DNA of 15,268 nt from CALOCV01 sp942491955 (GTDB taxonomy: Bacteria; Chlamydiota; Chlamydiia; Chlamydiales; CALOCV01). This document shows, piece by piece, positions 7,139-14,068 of this stretch (its first letter is position 1; every line of letters begins with the position of its first letter). A program made the position numbers and the translations under genes. Below the pieces are notes generated by a model. It did no database searches and was not told where the DNA came from. It saw nothing but the letters and a program-made list of their open reading frames with translations. The stretch is from the NCBI GenBank assembly GCA_942491955.1, contig CALOCV010000001.1, positions 1 to 15,268 on the forward strand. The letters run 5' to 3'.

Positions 7139-7618
7139 TTAAACACTCCAACGCCGTTGATGGCCCTGAGAGTAATTGATTGCAGAAATCAAATCTTTAG
7201 TTGTGCTCAAGAAATTAAGAGCAGTGTTAAATTTTTGCTGAAGATAGTAGGGTATATTTGGTCTAAGTTCTTGTAATTTAAAATACTTATTTGTTAGTTC
7301 TCTTTTTTTGTGGAATTGTAGCTGTTGGTTCCATTCTTTATGTTCTTGATGGTCAAAGACATCAGCAATAATATCGGTAGCAAAAGATAGGTATTTCGTT
7401 ATAGTTTTTTCTTGTGGATCCTGTTCGGTGAATTTGTAATAATAGGAAACTCCAAAACTTTCTTTATAAGAGTCAACTAACAATTTGCCGTAGTGCTGTA
7501 GTTCTTTGCCTTGTTTAGGTTCTTGTAGCCGGAGTTCCTCCTTAATTACATTAAGAAATTCATAGTATGGAGAACTAACAATTGGGACTTGAACTTTCGA
7601 AGCTATTTCATAAGTCAT
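7139..7618 (-). CDS. Hypothetical protein, 159 residues
   Basis: I do not recognise this protein. It starts at ATG 7618 with AAAGGA about 8 nt upstream, has its own predicted promoter (7659-7686) and ends before a strong hairpin, so it is probably a monocistronic gene. It is soluble-looking, rich in Tyr, Gln, Lys and Glu, mostly helical, with no signal peptide, membrane segment or Cys pairs. Visible stretches include SSPYYEFLNVIKEELRLQEP, KTITKYLSFATDIIADVFDH and a basic end GHQRRWSV. It lies immediately upstream of, and co-oriented with, the large coiled-coil gene. It could be a small effector or a chaperone for one, but no motif proves that. Confidence 0.6.
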   Translation of the reverse strand: MTYEIASKVQVPIVSSPYYEFLNVIKEELRLQEPKQGKELQHYGKLLVDSYKESFGVSYYYKFTEQDPQEKTITKYLSFATDIIADVFDHQEHKEWNQQLQFHKKRELTNKYFKLQELRPNIPYYLQQKFNTALNFLSTTKDLISAINYSQGHQRRWSV

Positions 7619-7658
7619 ATATTTATTCCTTTAGATTTCATTGTTTTATTGAGATTTA

Positions 7659-7688
7659 GATATACAAAAAATCCATTCATTGTGAATG
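7659..7688 (-). promoter_or_regulatory. Promoter with overlapping palindrome for the 7139-7618 gene
   Basis: On the minus strand TTCACA (7686-7681, five of six to -35) is followed after 16 bases by TATATC (7664-7659, four of six to -10), about 41 nt before the ATG. A perfect palindrome CATTCA-TTG-TGAATG (7674-7688) covers the -35 and could be an operator. Confidence 0.45.
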
Positions 7689-8077
7689 ATTCGTTTGCAA
7701 GAAGATCGTTTTGTTTAAAAAATAAACAAAACTATTTTTTGTAAATTAAATTGGTTTATTAGTTGGAACTAATAAAAGAGATAGAAAAATAAATGGGCTG
7801 AGAAGCCATTTTAGATAGTATGATTTCGTTCCCCATAGAATTGTTTCCTTTGTGTCGTAGAAATGGATTGTTTCCCGACGATTCTATTTGAATTCGTAAT
7901 AAATTTCAATTGTTTCGGATAGTTGTTTGATTTTTATACTATTTTAACTGTAAAAATATTTAATTTAATTACAGCTAGATAAAACTCCTTTCTATTATAT
8001 TTTCTTATATATTTATTTTTCATTCGGGAAATATTGTGGTATTCATTGAGCGTTGGCTTTAATGTCGAGTATTATAG
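7689..8077. other. A+T-rich non-coding stretch with three palindromes
   Basis: I see no credible gene here. Three inverted repeats stand out: GTTTTGTTTA/TAAACAAAAC (7708-7732) followed by TATTTTTTG on the plus strand, TTTATTAGTT-GG-AACTAATAAA (7755-7776), and AAATGG/CCATTT (7791-7811). Short TTGTTTC repeats occur near 7841, 7868 and 7910. With the elements to the right it forms an 887-bp gap between divergent genes. Confidence 0.55.
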
Positions 8078-8124
8078 GATGCCGGCAGGGCCGGCATCTA
8101 CCACAGCGATGGCAGGGCCATCGC
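8078..8124. repeat. Twin REP-like hairpins with identical AGG loops
   Basis: Two perfect hairpins lie in tandem: 8078-8098 (GATGCCGGC-AGG-GCCGGCATC) and 8106-8124 (GCGATGGC-AGG-GCCATCGC). They share the core GGC-AGG-GCC but differ in outer pairs that remain complementary. Each is followed by a similar spacer (TACCACA and ACTCCACA), so the whole unit is repeated about every 28 bp. They resemble REP-type palindromes in general form. Confidence 0.7.
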
Positions 8125-8133
8125 ACTCCACAT

Positions 8134-8158
8134 TGAAAAATATTCCAATATTTTTTCA
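8134..8158. other. A+T hairpin beside the twin hairpins
   Basis: TGAAAAATATT (8134-8144) can pair with AATATTTTTTCA (8147-8158), with one extra T. It could be a weak terminator in either direction, although no gene clearly ends here. Confidence 0.35.
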
Positions 8159-8265
8159 AGAATTTGCAATAAATCTTTCATTATTTATAGTGCGGTTCAA
8201 AGAACAAAATCCTGTTAGTAGGAGCCATGTCAAGCGAAGATAAGTTTTTGTTTATTGGGCGTTTA

Positions 8266-8493
8266 CGAAATTGCAACCGCTCGACCGAAGGGAGAGGCTT
8301 GTCGCGCGAACGTTCCGTTCGTGCGAGCGCGTTATTGTGCGAAAGCGGTAGCTTTCGCACAAAAAAACAAGGAGCTGTGACGAGGCAAGCATGATAGGCG
8401 AACGAAAATGAGGAGGCCGCGTTAGCGGCCGAGGGGTCTGGGGCCTTTGGCCCCAGCAGGGGGGATTGGGGGGGACTGGTCCCCCCAAAAAAA
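8266..8493 (+). repeat. Multi-hairpin dispersed element, copy A
   Basis: The order is: a GAAATTGCAA-type left end; a 26-nt block (8274-8299) identical to copy B; HP1 8303-8325 (10 bp, one G-T); HP2 8335-8362 (12 bp, loop GGTA); HP3 8415-8430 (GGCCGC-GTTA-GCGGCC); HP4 8438-8456 (CTGGGGCC-TTT-GGCCCCAG); HP5 8469-8486; then A7. The A7 tail runs straight into the mcsA ribosome site, so if transcribed the element forms the mcsA 5' leader. No protein-coding frame is convincing. Confidence 0.75.
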
Positions 8494-8505
8494 GGAGAGG
8501 ATAGA

Positions 8506-9045
8506 GTGGAAGAAGAGAGTGCTTTTCCCGATCTACCGTTGGATTGTAGTGAGTGCAGGAAGTCCATTGTTGTCATTTACACCGAGATTGTGGGCAATTC
8601 TGTTGTGAGGACGAGTATGTGTGCATCGTGTCCTGAGTTAGAGAAGCGGCTGCATGGGGCGACCTTACCGCAGATTGAAGGGGCTATAATGACGGGGCGT
8701 GATGCTGGGCTTTGTTGTGGCAGTTGTGGCATGACTTTTGAAGCTGTGCGGAAGGGGGAGAATTTGGGATGTAGTGAGTGTTATGAAATCTTTGGGGATA
8801 TTTTGTTACAGGAGTTTGCTAAAGAGACCGCAGGGATTGGGGGAGGAGAGAGAAAAAAAGTTTCTTTTGTTCACGTCGGGCGTTCTCCTGGGGAGGTGGC
8901 AGAGATTGACCCTTCTTCACGTCTATCTGCGTTGAACGAAGCCTTGCAGGAGTCTTTGAAGCACGAAGATTATGAGCAGGCGGCGTTGTTACGCGATCAG
9001 ATCAAAGACCTTACGGAGGGGAAAAGTGAAAAAGAAGAAAGCTAA
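8506..9045 (+). CDS. mcsA: McsA, zinc-finger activator of protein arginine kinase McsB
   Basis: In Firmicutes McsA binds zinc and activates McsB, which phosphorylates arginines on proteins for ClpC degradation. This 179-residue protein has four CxxC pairs (C14/C17, C39/C42, C71/C74, C89/C92), enough for two zinc sites, and a C-terminal UVR helical hairpin at about 139-169 (LSALNEALQESLKHEDYEQA). The GTG at 8506 is chosen because AGGAG lies 8 nt upstream and the protein then begins just before the first CxxC pair. It overlaps mcsB by 20 nt, so translation is probably coupled. No CtsR or ClpC gene is next to it, unlike in Firmicutes. The coding strand is G-rich. The region right upstream is the hairpin element, so expression may depend on it. 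Domain call is firm; the role with an atypical McsB is uncertain. Confidence 0.85.
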   Translation: MEEESAFPDLPLDCSECRKSIVVIYTEIVGNSVVRTSMCASCPELEKRLHGATLPQIEGAIMTGRDAGLCCGSCGMTFEAVRKGENLGCSECYEIFGDILLQEFAKETAGIGGGERKKVSFVHVGRSPGEVAEIDPSSRLSALNEALQESLKHEDYEQAALLRDQIKDLTEGKSEKEES

Positions 9046-10096
9046 TCAGCTCCTTTTTTTGGAAAAAAAAGGGCCATGGACGAACAATCCCAATCCCATT
9101 TGGTTAGGATCGTTACTGAGTTTGCAAAGGAATGTAAAGCAATATCCCTTTCCCAATAAGCTCGATACCGAGCGTCGAAAGCAGTTGGTGAGTTTGATTT
9201 CCAATACCTTCTGCACGAAGTATGTAAAGGATCATCCCCATACCATCCGTGCGGAAGAGATGGAGCCTTTGGAGAAAGAGTTTTTGGTTGAACATTTTTT
9301 AACGAGTCAGAGTTTTCTCCATACGCATACTGGAGAGGCTTTTCTTTTGACGGAGAAGGGTGATTTTTTGGCCACGGTCAATTTGAGCGATCATCTTCAG
9401 ATCCAATTTATCGATTGTCAAGGTAATCTTGAAGAGACGTTGGGTAAGCTGATCCATATTGAAACCGATCTTGGGAAATCGCTTCATTGGAGTTACTCGA
9501 CAAAGTATGGCTTTTTGACTTCCAATGCTCATGAATGTGGGACGGCATTTTTTTGCCAAACATTTATTCAAATTCCTGGATTAGGATATAAAGATGAGCT
9601 TGATTCTCTTATCGAAGAATATGAGCATAAGAACATCACATTCACAGGGTTACAAGGGAATCCTGAAGAGTTGATCGGCGATCTTTTGGTTTTGCGCAAC
9701 ACACAAAGCATCGGGGTTGCTGAAGAGACGATCCTGTCACAGGTGCGGACGGCAACGACAAAGATTGCGATGAATGAAGAGAGAGTACGAAAAAAGATGG
9801 CTGAAGAGGGGGATCCGTGGATGAAAGATCATGTCAGTCGAGCCTATGGCATTTTGAGCCATTCGTACCAGGTCGATGCCATCGAAGCGCTTAATTCACT
9901 AAGTTTATTAAAGTTAGGTGTTGATGTGGGATGGGTCGTTGGGATCGATATGTCCACTTTAAACGATCTTTTCTTCCGATGTCGGCGCGCACACTTATTA
10001 AGTGAACTCAGTGAGGTCCCCAAAAAGGAAGAGGTGCCTCATAAGCGTGCCGAGTTGATCCATGAAGCGCTAAAAAAAGTGAAACTTCACATATAA
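9026..10096 (+). CDS. mcsB: McsB-like protein arginine kinase with substituted active site
   Basis: The protein is 356 residues from GTG 9026, near the usual 360; GGAGG at 9015-9019 supports this start over an in-frame ATG at 8972. The guanidino-kinase fold is recognisable: LQRNVKQYPFPNKL (33-46), NLSDHLQIQFID (119-130), YGFLTSNAHECGTAFFCQTF (161-180) and an IPGL segment. Key residues differ from active enzymes. The SSRxR arginines are L30 and S32. NEEDH, which holds a catalytic Glu, is NLSDH (119-123). The Cys of TSCP is N167. The GEGSEA Glu is N212. It probably cannot transfer phosphate in the usual way and may instead be a phosphoarginine-binding or structural partner of McsA. From memory, chlamydial McsB proteins have similar losses. 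It overlaps mcsA by 20 nt and is followed 12 nt later by the glycerophosphotransferase-like gene. Confidence 0.8.
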   Translation: MKKKKANQLLFLEKKGPWTNNPNPIWLGSLLSLQRNVKQYPFPNKLDTERRKQLVSLISNTFCTKYVKDHPHTIRAEEMEPLEKEFLVEHFLTSQSFLHTHTGEAFLLTEKGDFLATVNLSDHLQIQFIDCQGNLEETLGKLIHIETDLGKSLHWSYSTKYGFLTSNAHECGTAFFCQTFIQIPGLGYKDELDSLIEEYEHKNITFTGLQGNPEELIGDLLVLRNTQSIGVAEETILSQVRTATTKIAMNEERVRKKMAEEGDPWMKDHVSRAYGILSHSYQVDAIEALNSLSLLKLGVDVGWVVGIDMSTLNDLFFRCRRAHLLSELSEVPKKEEVPHKRAELIHEALKKVKLHI

Positions 10097-10108
10097 TCAA
10101 GGCAAATT

Positions 10109-11257
10109 GTGATACCTTCTCCTTTAGATGGGGTTGGGCTCAATCCCAACATTCATTCTCACTACACCGACCATCTTGCTGTTGTTTGCATCATCATGGG
10201 ATGTCCTCTCCTATTTACAGACCAAGAGGCCGTGGTGAAAGCGAAACGCAACTATCCCGGTTTAAAGACAAAATGTGTCGATTGGGAAGATGTGAATCCT
10301 GACACTCTCTGTCGAGAATACGATGTCTTCTTTCAATGTGACCTTTGGCCCCGCGAACAGCTCTACACCCTCCTCGATCCTTTGGAAAAAAAATACCAAA
10401 AACGCGTGCGCAATGTGCATTGTCCTCACGGATTTTCTGACAAAGTATTTTGGCTCCAACGCGTTGTCGAAGAAGATATTACCCTCATCTATGGCCCCAA
10501 CATGATCGACATGCTCGAAGCGGAAGGGACTTTTGGTTTGCTAAATAGCTACGTCATCACAGGTAACTACCGCTACCACTACTTTAAAAAGAATCAAGAG
10601 TTTTATGAAACAATGATCCAGAAACAAATCCTCTCCCGATTTCCAGAAAAAAAACCGCTTCTTCTCTACGCCCCTACATGGAACGATAGCGAAAACTCCT
10701 CTTCCTTCCCCATTGGAGCAAAAGCTCTCCTTCAACACCTTCCCAAAGAGTACAACCTCCTTATCAAACTCCACCCCCGCATCGAAGAGAACTTCCCCAT
10801 CGAAGTGGATCAAGTCCTCCACCCTTACCGCAACCATCCCAATATCGCCTTTGTCGATGACTTCTCCCTCATCTATCCCCTTTTGAGTCAAGTCGACCTC
10901 TACATCGGCGACCACTCTTCCATCGGCTACGACTTCCTAGCATTCAACAAGCCCATGCTCTTCTTCAACCCCAATAATCTCTCACCAAAAACCGATCGCC
11001 AAGCCTACCTCTTCCAATGTGGCTACACCATCCCTCCTAACGACTACCCAAACGTCTACTCTTTCGTAGAAAAAAGCTTGGTCCATGGACAAGAAGAACT
11101 CATCCCCGTCAGAGATCACGTCTATCGCTACACCTTCGGAGAAGAAAAATCCTTTTCCGATATCCGAAAAGAGATATGGGAAGCTTGCGAAGCTCCACGC
11201 CCAAAAATGCGCTCGTCCTTGCCCGAACGCCCCCTCTGGCGCGACCCACTGAGTTAA
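10109..11257 (+). CDS. CDP-glycerol glycerophosphotransferase-family protein (GT-B fold)
   Basis: Members of this family (TagB/TagF-like) transfer polyol-phosphate from CDP-activated donors to surface polymers. The 382-residue protein shows the family signatures: HCPHGFSDK (104-112), LLYAPTWND (185-193), LLIKLHPR (217-224) and DLYIGDHSSIGYDF (263-276), the last two forming the donor pocket. There is no membrane segment. The GTG at 10109 has AAGG about 7 nt upstream and follows mcsB by 12 nt, so the three genes could share a transcript. It does not belong to the usual mcs pathway. Its coding strand becomes strongly C-rich whereas mcsA is strongly G-rich, suggesting a different history or an inversion. 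Acceptor and substrate are unknown; sugar-phosphate or lipid decoration are possibilities. The protein ends just before a T10(TG)18 tract. Confidence 0.75.
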   Translation: MIPSPLDGVGLNPNIHSHYTDHLAVVCIIMGCPLLFTDQEAVVKAKRNYPGLKTKCVDWEDVNPDTLCREYDVFFQCDLWPREQLYTLLDPLEKKYQKRVRNVHCPHGFSDKVFWLQRVVEEDITLIYGPNMIDMLEAEGTFGLLNSYVITGNYRYHYFKKNQEFYETMIQKQILSRFPEKKPLLLYAPTWNDSENSSSFPIGAKALLQHLPKEYNLLIKLHPRIEENFPIEVDQVLHPYRNHPNIAFVDDFSLIYPLLSQVDLYIGDHSSIGYDFLAFNKPMLFFNPNNLSPKTDRQAYLFQCGYTIPPNDYPNVYSFVEKSLVHGQEELIPVRDHVYRYTFGEEKSFSDIRKEIWEACEAPRPKMRSSLPERPLWRDPLS

Positions 11258-11263
11258 CATCCG

Positions 11264-11515
<252 letters not shown>

Positions 11516-11588
11516 ATTTATGTAATAGACTTCTTTCGAAACTGCAATCCCGTGCCTCTGCCTGTGCCCGTGCTTCTGTCCGGGAATA

Positions 11589-11696
11589 AATAGACGGTCT
11601 TTGCAAAGAGACTTGGCTGATCTCATAGAAAAAGGGATTATCATACAAAAAGGCATTAAAAAAGCGGCTCGTTACAGACTGAACCACCTCGGTTAA
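11589..11696 (+). pseudogene. C-terminal winged-helix remnant
   Basis: An open stretch ending at TAA 11696 encodes NRRSLQRDLADLIEKGIIIQ followed by a basic end KKAARYRLNHLG. This is the wing-containing end of a winged-helix domain, as found at the C-termini of Fic, RecG-related and similar regulators. Nothing upstream belongs to it: within about 70 bp the sequence becomes element copy B. The original gene was probably truncated when B arrived or by a later deletion. It is not expressed as a protein of its own. Confidence 0.55.
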
Positions 11697-11722
11697 TTTT
11701 TTATACGACATTTTACGACGTG

Positions 11723-11743
11723 TTTTTTTTTTTTTTTTTTTTT
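11723..11743. repeat. T21 homopolymer
   Basis: Twenty-one consecutive T lie 30 nt upstream of the predicted -35 of the AlbA_2 gene. A run this long is unstable and would stiffen or bend promoter DNA; its exact length in this assembly should not be trusted. Confidence 0.9.
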
Positions 11744-11812
11744 GATTCATATGATTCATATTTTTATTGGTATTTGACAAATATAAATCAAATAATCAAA
11801 ATTGATTCATAT
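11744..11812 (+). promoter_or_regulatory. Three GATTCATAT boxes around the AlbA_2 gene promoter
   Basis: GATTCATAT occurs at 11744-11752, 11753-11761 (adjacent) and 11804-11812. The first pair lies just upstream of the -35 and the third covers the predicted start of transcription, seven bases before the Shine-Dalgarno sequence. Same-orientation boxes on both sides of a core promoter look like operators. The gene encodes a winged helix, so autoregulation is a natural guess. Confidence 0.5.
11774..11802 (+). promoter_or_regulatory. Sigma70-type promoter for the AlbA_2 gene
   Basis: A perfect TTGACA (11774-11779) is followed after exactly 17 bases by CAAAAT (11797-11802), which matches four of six -10 positions. 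Transcription would start near 11809, about 20 nt before the ATG at 11830. Confidence 0.6.
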
Positions 11813-11829
11813 CCGATCAGGAGAAAACC

Positions 11830-13182
11830 ATGAAATATCCCGAATCCGAATCGCATACGTTAGAATTTAAAAGCACGCTCCCTAAAAACGATCAGATCAT
11901 TAAAACAGTGATAGGATTTTGTAACCAATCAGGAGGGCGTTTGATTTTAGGAGTGAACAACGATGGTACCATTATTGGCATCGAAGAAGAAGAAGCAATG
12001 CAATTGATGGAATGGCTTGAATACACTATCTATCAGACAACGACACCTCCAATCATCCCTAAAATTTTTTCACAAAGAATAGGCGATAAATTAATTTTAG
12101 TTTTAAAAGTTTCATCCGGTATGAATAAACCTTATTATAAAAAAAGCGAAGGATTAGAACGAGGCACTTATATTCGCGTTGGGCGAAGTACTCTTCGCGC
12201 CACCTCGGATATGATCGAAGAATTAAAGTGGCAGGGACGAGGTCTCTCCTTCGATATCATGCCCGTTTATCAAGCAAATGTTGATGACTTAGATTTGATC
12301 AAGCTATCAAAATTTTTTAAAAAAAGAACTCAAGAAATACCCATTTCCATTACGGATGAGGTCTTAAAAGCTTATAAACTGGTTAGTGAGGAGCACGCTC
12401 ATGTATATCCTTCGGTTTGTGGTATACTGCTCTTTGGCAAAAAAGTAGATTACTGGTTTTCTGAAGCGATGATCATCTGCACGCATTTCTCTGGCGTATC
12501 TGGAAGAGAAGCTATTGCTACAAGAGATTGTACAGGTACTCTTTTCGAACAGTTTTCCAACGCCTATGAATTTGTATTAAGTCAAATCAATAAATCTTTT
12601 ACCATAAAAGGGCCTCGCCGAGAGGAACGTTTTGAAATTCCAGAAGTTGCTATCAGAGAACTCCTCCTTAATGCCATCATTCACCGAAATTATCATTTAA
12701 GAGCTCCTATTAAGATCGCAATTTATCAAGATCGGATTGAAATTTTTAGTCCTGGAGGATTCCCCACTCCATTTGCCAGCATGAAGCTAGGATTAACCGA
12801 TGTTCGAAATATGGCCATATGTAAAATTTTTCGAGAAACGGGATATATTGAAAAACTAGGGACTGGGATTTTAACCACATTTGAGGCCTATGAACAGTGG
12901 GGATTACCTGAACCCACCATCATTGATGGTGAAAATTTTGTAAAATGTGTTTTGCCAAGAGATGTTGATGGTGTGGTTCAGGCTCCTGACGATCTTCAAC
13001 CTATTCTGAGGCTATTTATAACGGCGGATGAATTGGCTGTATCCGATGTGATCAAAACGCTTCATATACCAAGGGCTACGGCGACGCGACGTCTTAATGA
13101 GCTTGTTCAAAACGGGGCATTGATTAAAGTGGGAAGAGGTAAGGGGACAAGGTATAAAAGACTTTCCGTAAAAAAATCTTGA
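11830..13182 (+). CDS. AlbA_2/HATPase winged-helix protein (RecG-related putative transcriptional regulator)
   Basis: The 450-residue protein has the common three-part layout. The AlbA_2 (Schlafen-type) domain at about 7-130 shows the LEFK motif (11-14), GGRLILGVNNDG (35-46) and a YIRVGRST end. The GHKL-type ATP-binding domain at about 265-350 has the N-box ELLLNAIIHRNYH (277-289), the IEIFSPGGFP loop (303-312) and KLGTGI (342-347). The winged helix at about 395-445 contains IPRATATRRLNELVQNGALI. Such proteins are often labelled RecG-like but have no helicase motor; they are thought to be DNA-binding regulators and sometimes sit in defence or mobile loci. ATG 11830 has AGGAG 6 nt upstream. 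The gene is intact, has its own promoter with repeated boxes, and lies between inverted hairpin-element copies B and C, suggesting transfer as a unit. Target genes are unknown. Confidence 0.85.
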   Translation: MKYPESESHTLEFKSTLPKNDQIIKTVIGFCNQSGGRLILGVNNDGTIIGIEEEEAMQLMEWLEYTIYQTTTPPIIPKIFSQRIGDKLILVLKVSSGMNKPYYKKSEGLERGTYIRVGRSTLRATSDMIEELKWQGRGLSFDIMPVYQANVDDLDLIKLSKFFKKRTQEIPISITDEVLKAYKLVSEEHAHVYPSVCGILLFGKKVDYWFSEAMIICTHFSGVSGREAIATRDCTGTLFEQFSNAYEFVLSQINKSFTIKGPRREERFEIPEVAIRELLLNAIIHRNYHLRAPIKIAIYQDRIEIFSPGGFPTPFASMKLGLTDVRNMAICKIFRETGYIEKLGTGILTTFEAYEQWGLPEPTIIDGENFVKCVLPRDVDGVVQAPDDLQPILRLFITADELAVSDVIKTLHIPRATATRRLNELVQNGALIKVGRGKGTRYKRLSVKKS

Positions 13183-13215
13183 ATCCAATTGTCATATTTA
13201 TCGAAAGGGCGTAAT

Positions 13216-13344
13216 GAAACTGCAACAGCAAGCCGCAACAAAACCAACACCATAGCTTCACGACAAATGTAAGGCCGCGGAGCGGCCGCAGGGGTCCGGG
13301 GAGCCACGCTCCCCAGCGGGGCGTGGGGCAGAGTCCCAAAAAAA
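13216..13344 (+). repeat. Multi-hairpin dispersed element, copy C (short form)
   Basis: The copy begins GAAACTGCAA (13216-13225), then continues at once with the AGCAAGCCG segment that in copy B follows HP2, so the 26-nt block, HP1 and HP2 are missing. HP3 (13273-13287, loop GGA), HP4 (13298-13314, GGGGAGC-CAC-GCTCCCC), HP5 (13324-13338, TGGGGC-AGA-GTCCCA with one G-T) and an A7 tail follow. It starts 34 bp after the AlbA_2 gene and ends 42 bp before the stop of the minus-strand nucleotidyltransferase. Confidence 0.75.
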
Positions 13345-13385
13345 CAAGACAATTTTTTAAGGCAATGGCATTACCCGAAGGTCCC

Positions 13386-14068
13386 CTAAAAAGGTCCCGC
13401 CAAGAGATGTTTGGCTTTTTCGAGATCTTCGGGGAAGTCGACTTCTATAGCGTCGTTGGGTTGGATTTCGAAGGCGTGGATGGGGGTGCCTTGTTGGATA
13501 CAGGTTTCGATAGCGGCTTCGAAGTAGGCGTTGGGGGGTGTTTGGGCGAGGGCGTTTTTGAGGAGGGGGGAGATCTTTTTTTTTGCCACAATTGGACGCC
13601 GATGGATTCTCCTTCGGGGTTTGAGACCTCTTTGGAGAGGGCGGTAATCGTGTTGTTATGGGAGTGAAACTTTACCTCTTCGGGGCCAACGTCGGGGGAG
13701 CGGTAGACCATGATGGCTGTTTGGTTTTGCGCGAGGAAGGGGGAGAGGAGGTCATCTTTGAGAACGACATCGCCATTGATCCAGAGGATATCATCATCGA
13801 TGGTTTGGAGGGCTCGGAGGAGGCTTTTTGCTGTGTTTTCTTTGTGGTAGGAGGGGTTATGGACGAAGGGGTATTGTGGGAAGGCGGCGCGGATTTTTTC
13901 GTGTTGGTATCCGACGACGATGATGATCTCTTGTGGAGAGAGGAAGGGGGCGAGTTGAGAGAGGAGCCGTTGGAGGATGGATGGATTGTTGGGAAGAGGG
14001 AGGAGGGTTTTGGGAATATCGATTCCCATGCGCATTCCGCCTCCTGCAGCGAGGATGACCGCTTTCAT
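13386..14068 (-). pseudogene. Sugar/choline-phosphate nucleotidyltransferase, frameshifted at an A9 run
   Basis: The N-terminal frame (14068-13445) has the NTP-transferase signature ILAAGGGMRMG then PKTLLPL (5-25) and a metal-binding WINGDV segment (96-101). It leaves sense after VQLWQKK. The family's C-terminus continues in the next frame (13589-13386): PLLKNALAQTPPNAYFEAAI, then VDFPEDLEKAKHLL, the usual closing Asp/Glu motif. The break is at nine A on the coding strand (13576-13584); one more A, or two fewer, restores one protein of about 227 residues. It resembles LicC-like or other small sugar-nucleotide-forming enzymes that feed surface glycan or phosphocholine pathways; substrate cannot be read from sequence. 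Its ATG overlaps the stop of the upstream hydrolase in ATGA, and it lacks its own Shine-Dalgarno sequence, so translation is probably coupled. Polymerase slippage at the A run could still make some full-length protein. Confidence 0.75.

Noticed and set aside
8181..8576. Minus-strand frames over element copy A
   Set aside because: Low-complexity Pro/Ser-rich translation of the hairpins, overlapping the true mcsA start on the other strand.
8972..9025. 18-codon upstream extension of McsB from ATG 8972
   Set aside because: The GTG at 9026 has GGAGG at correct spacing, and the extension would lie wholly within the mcsA UVR coding region.
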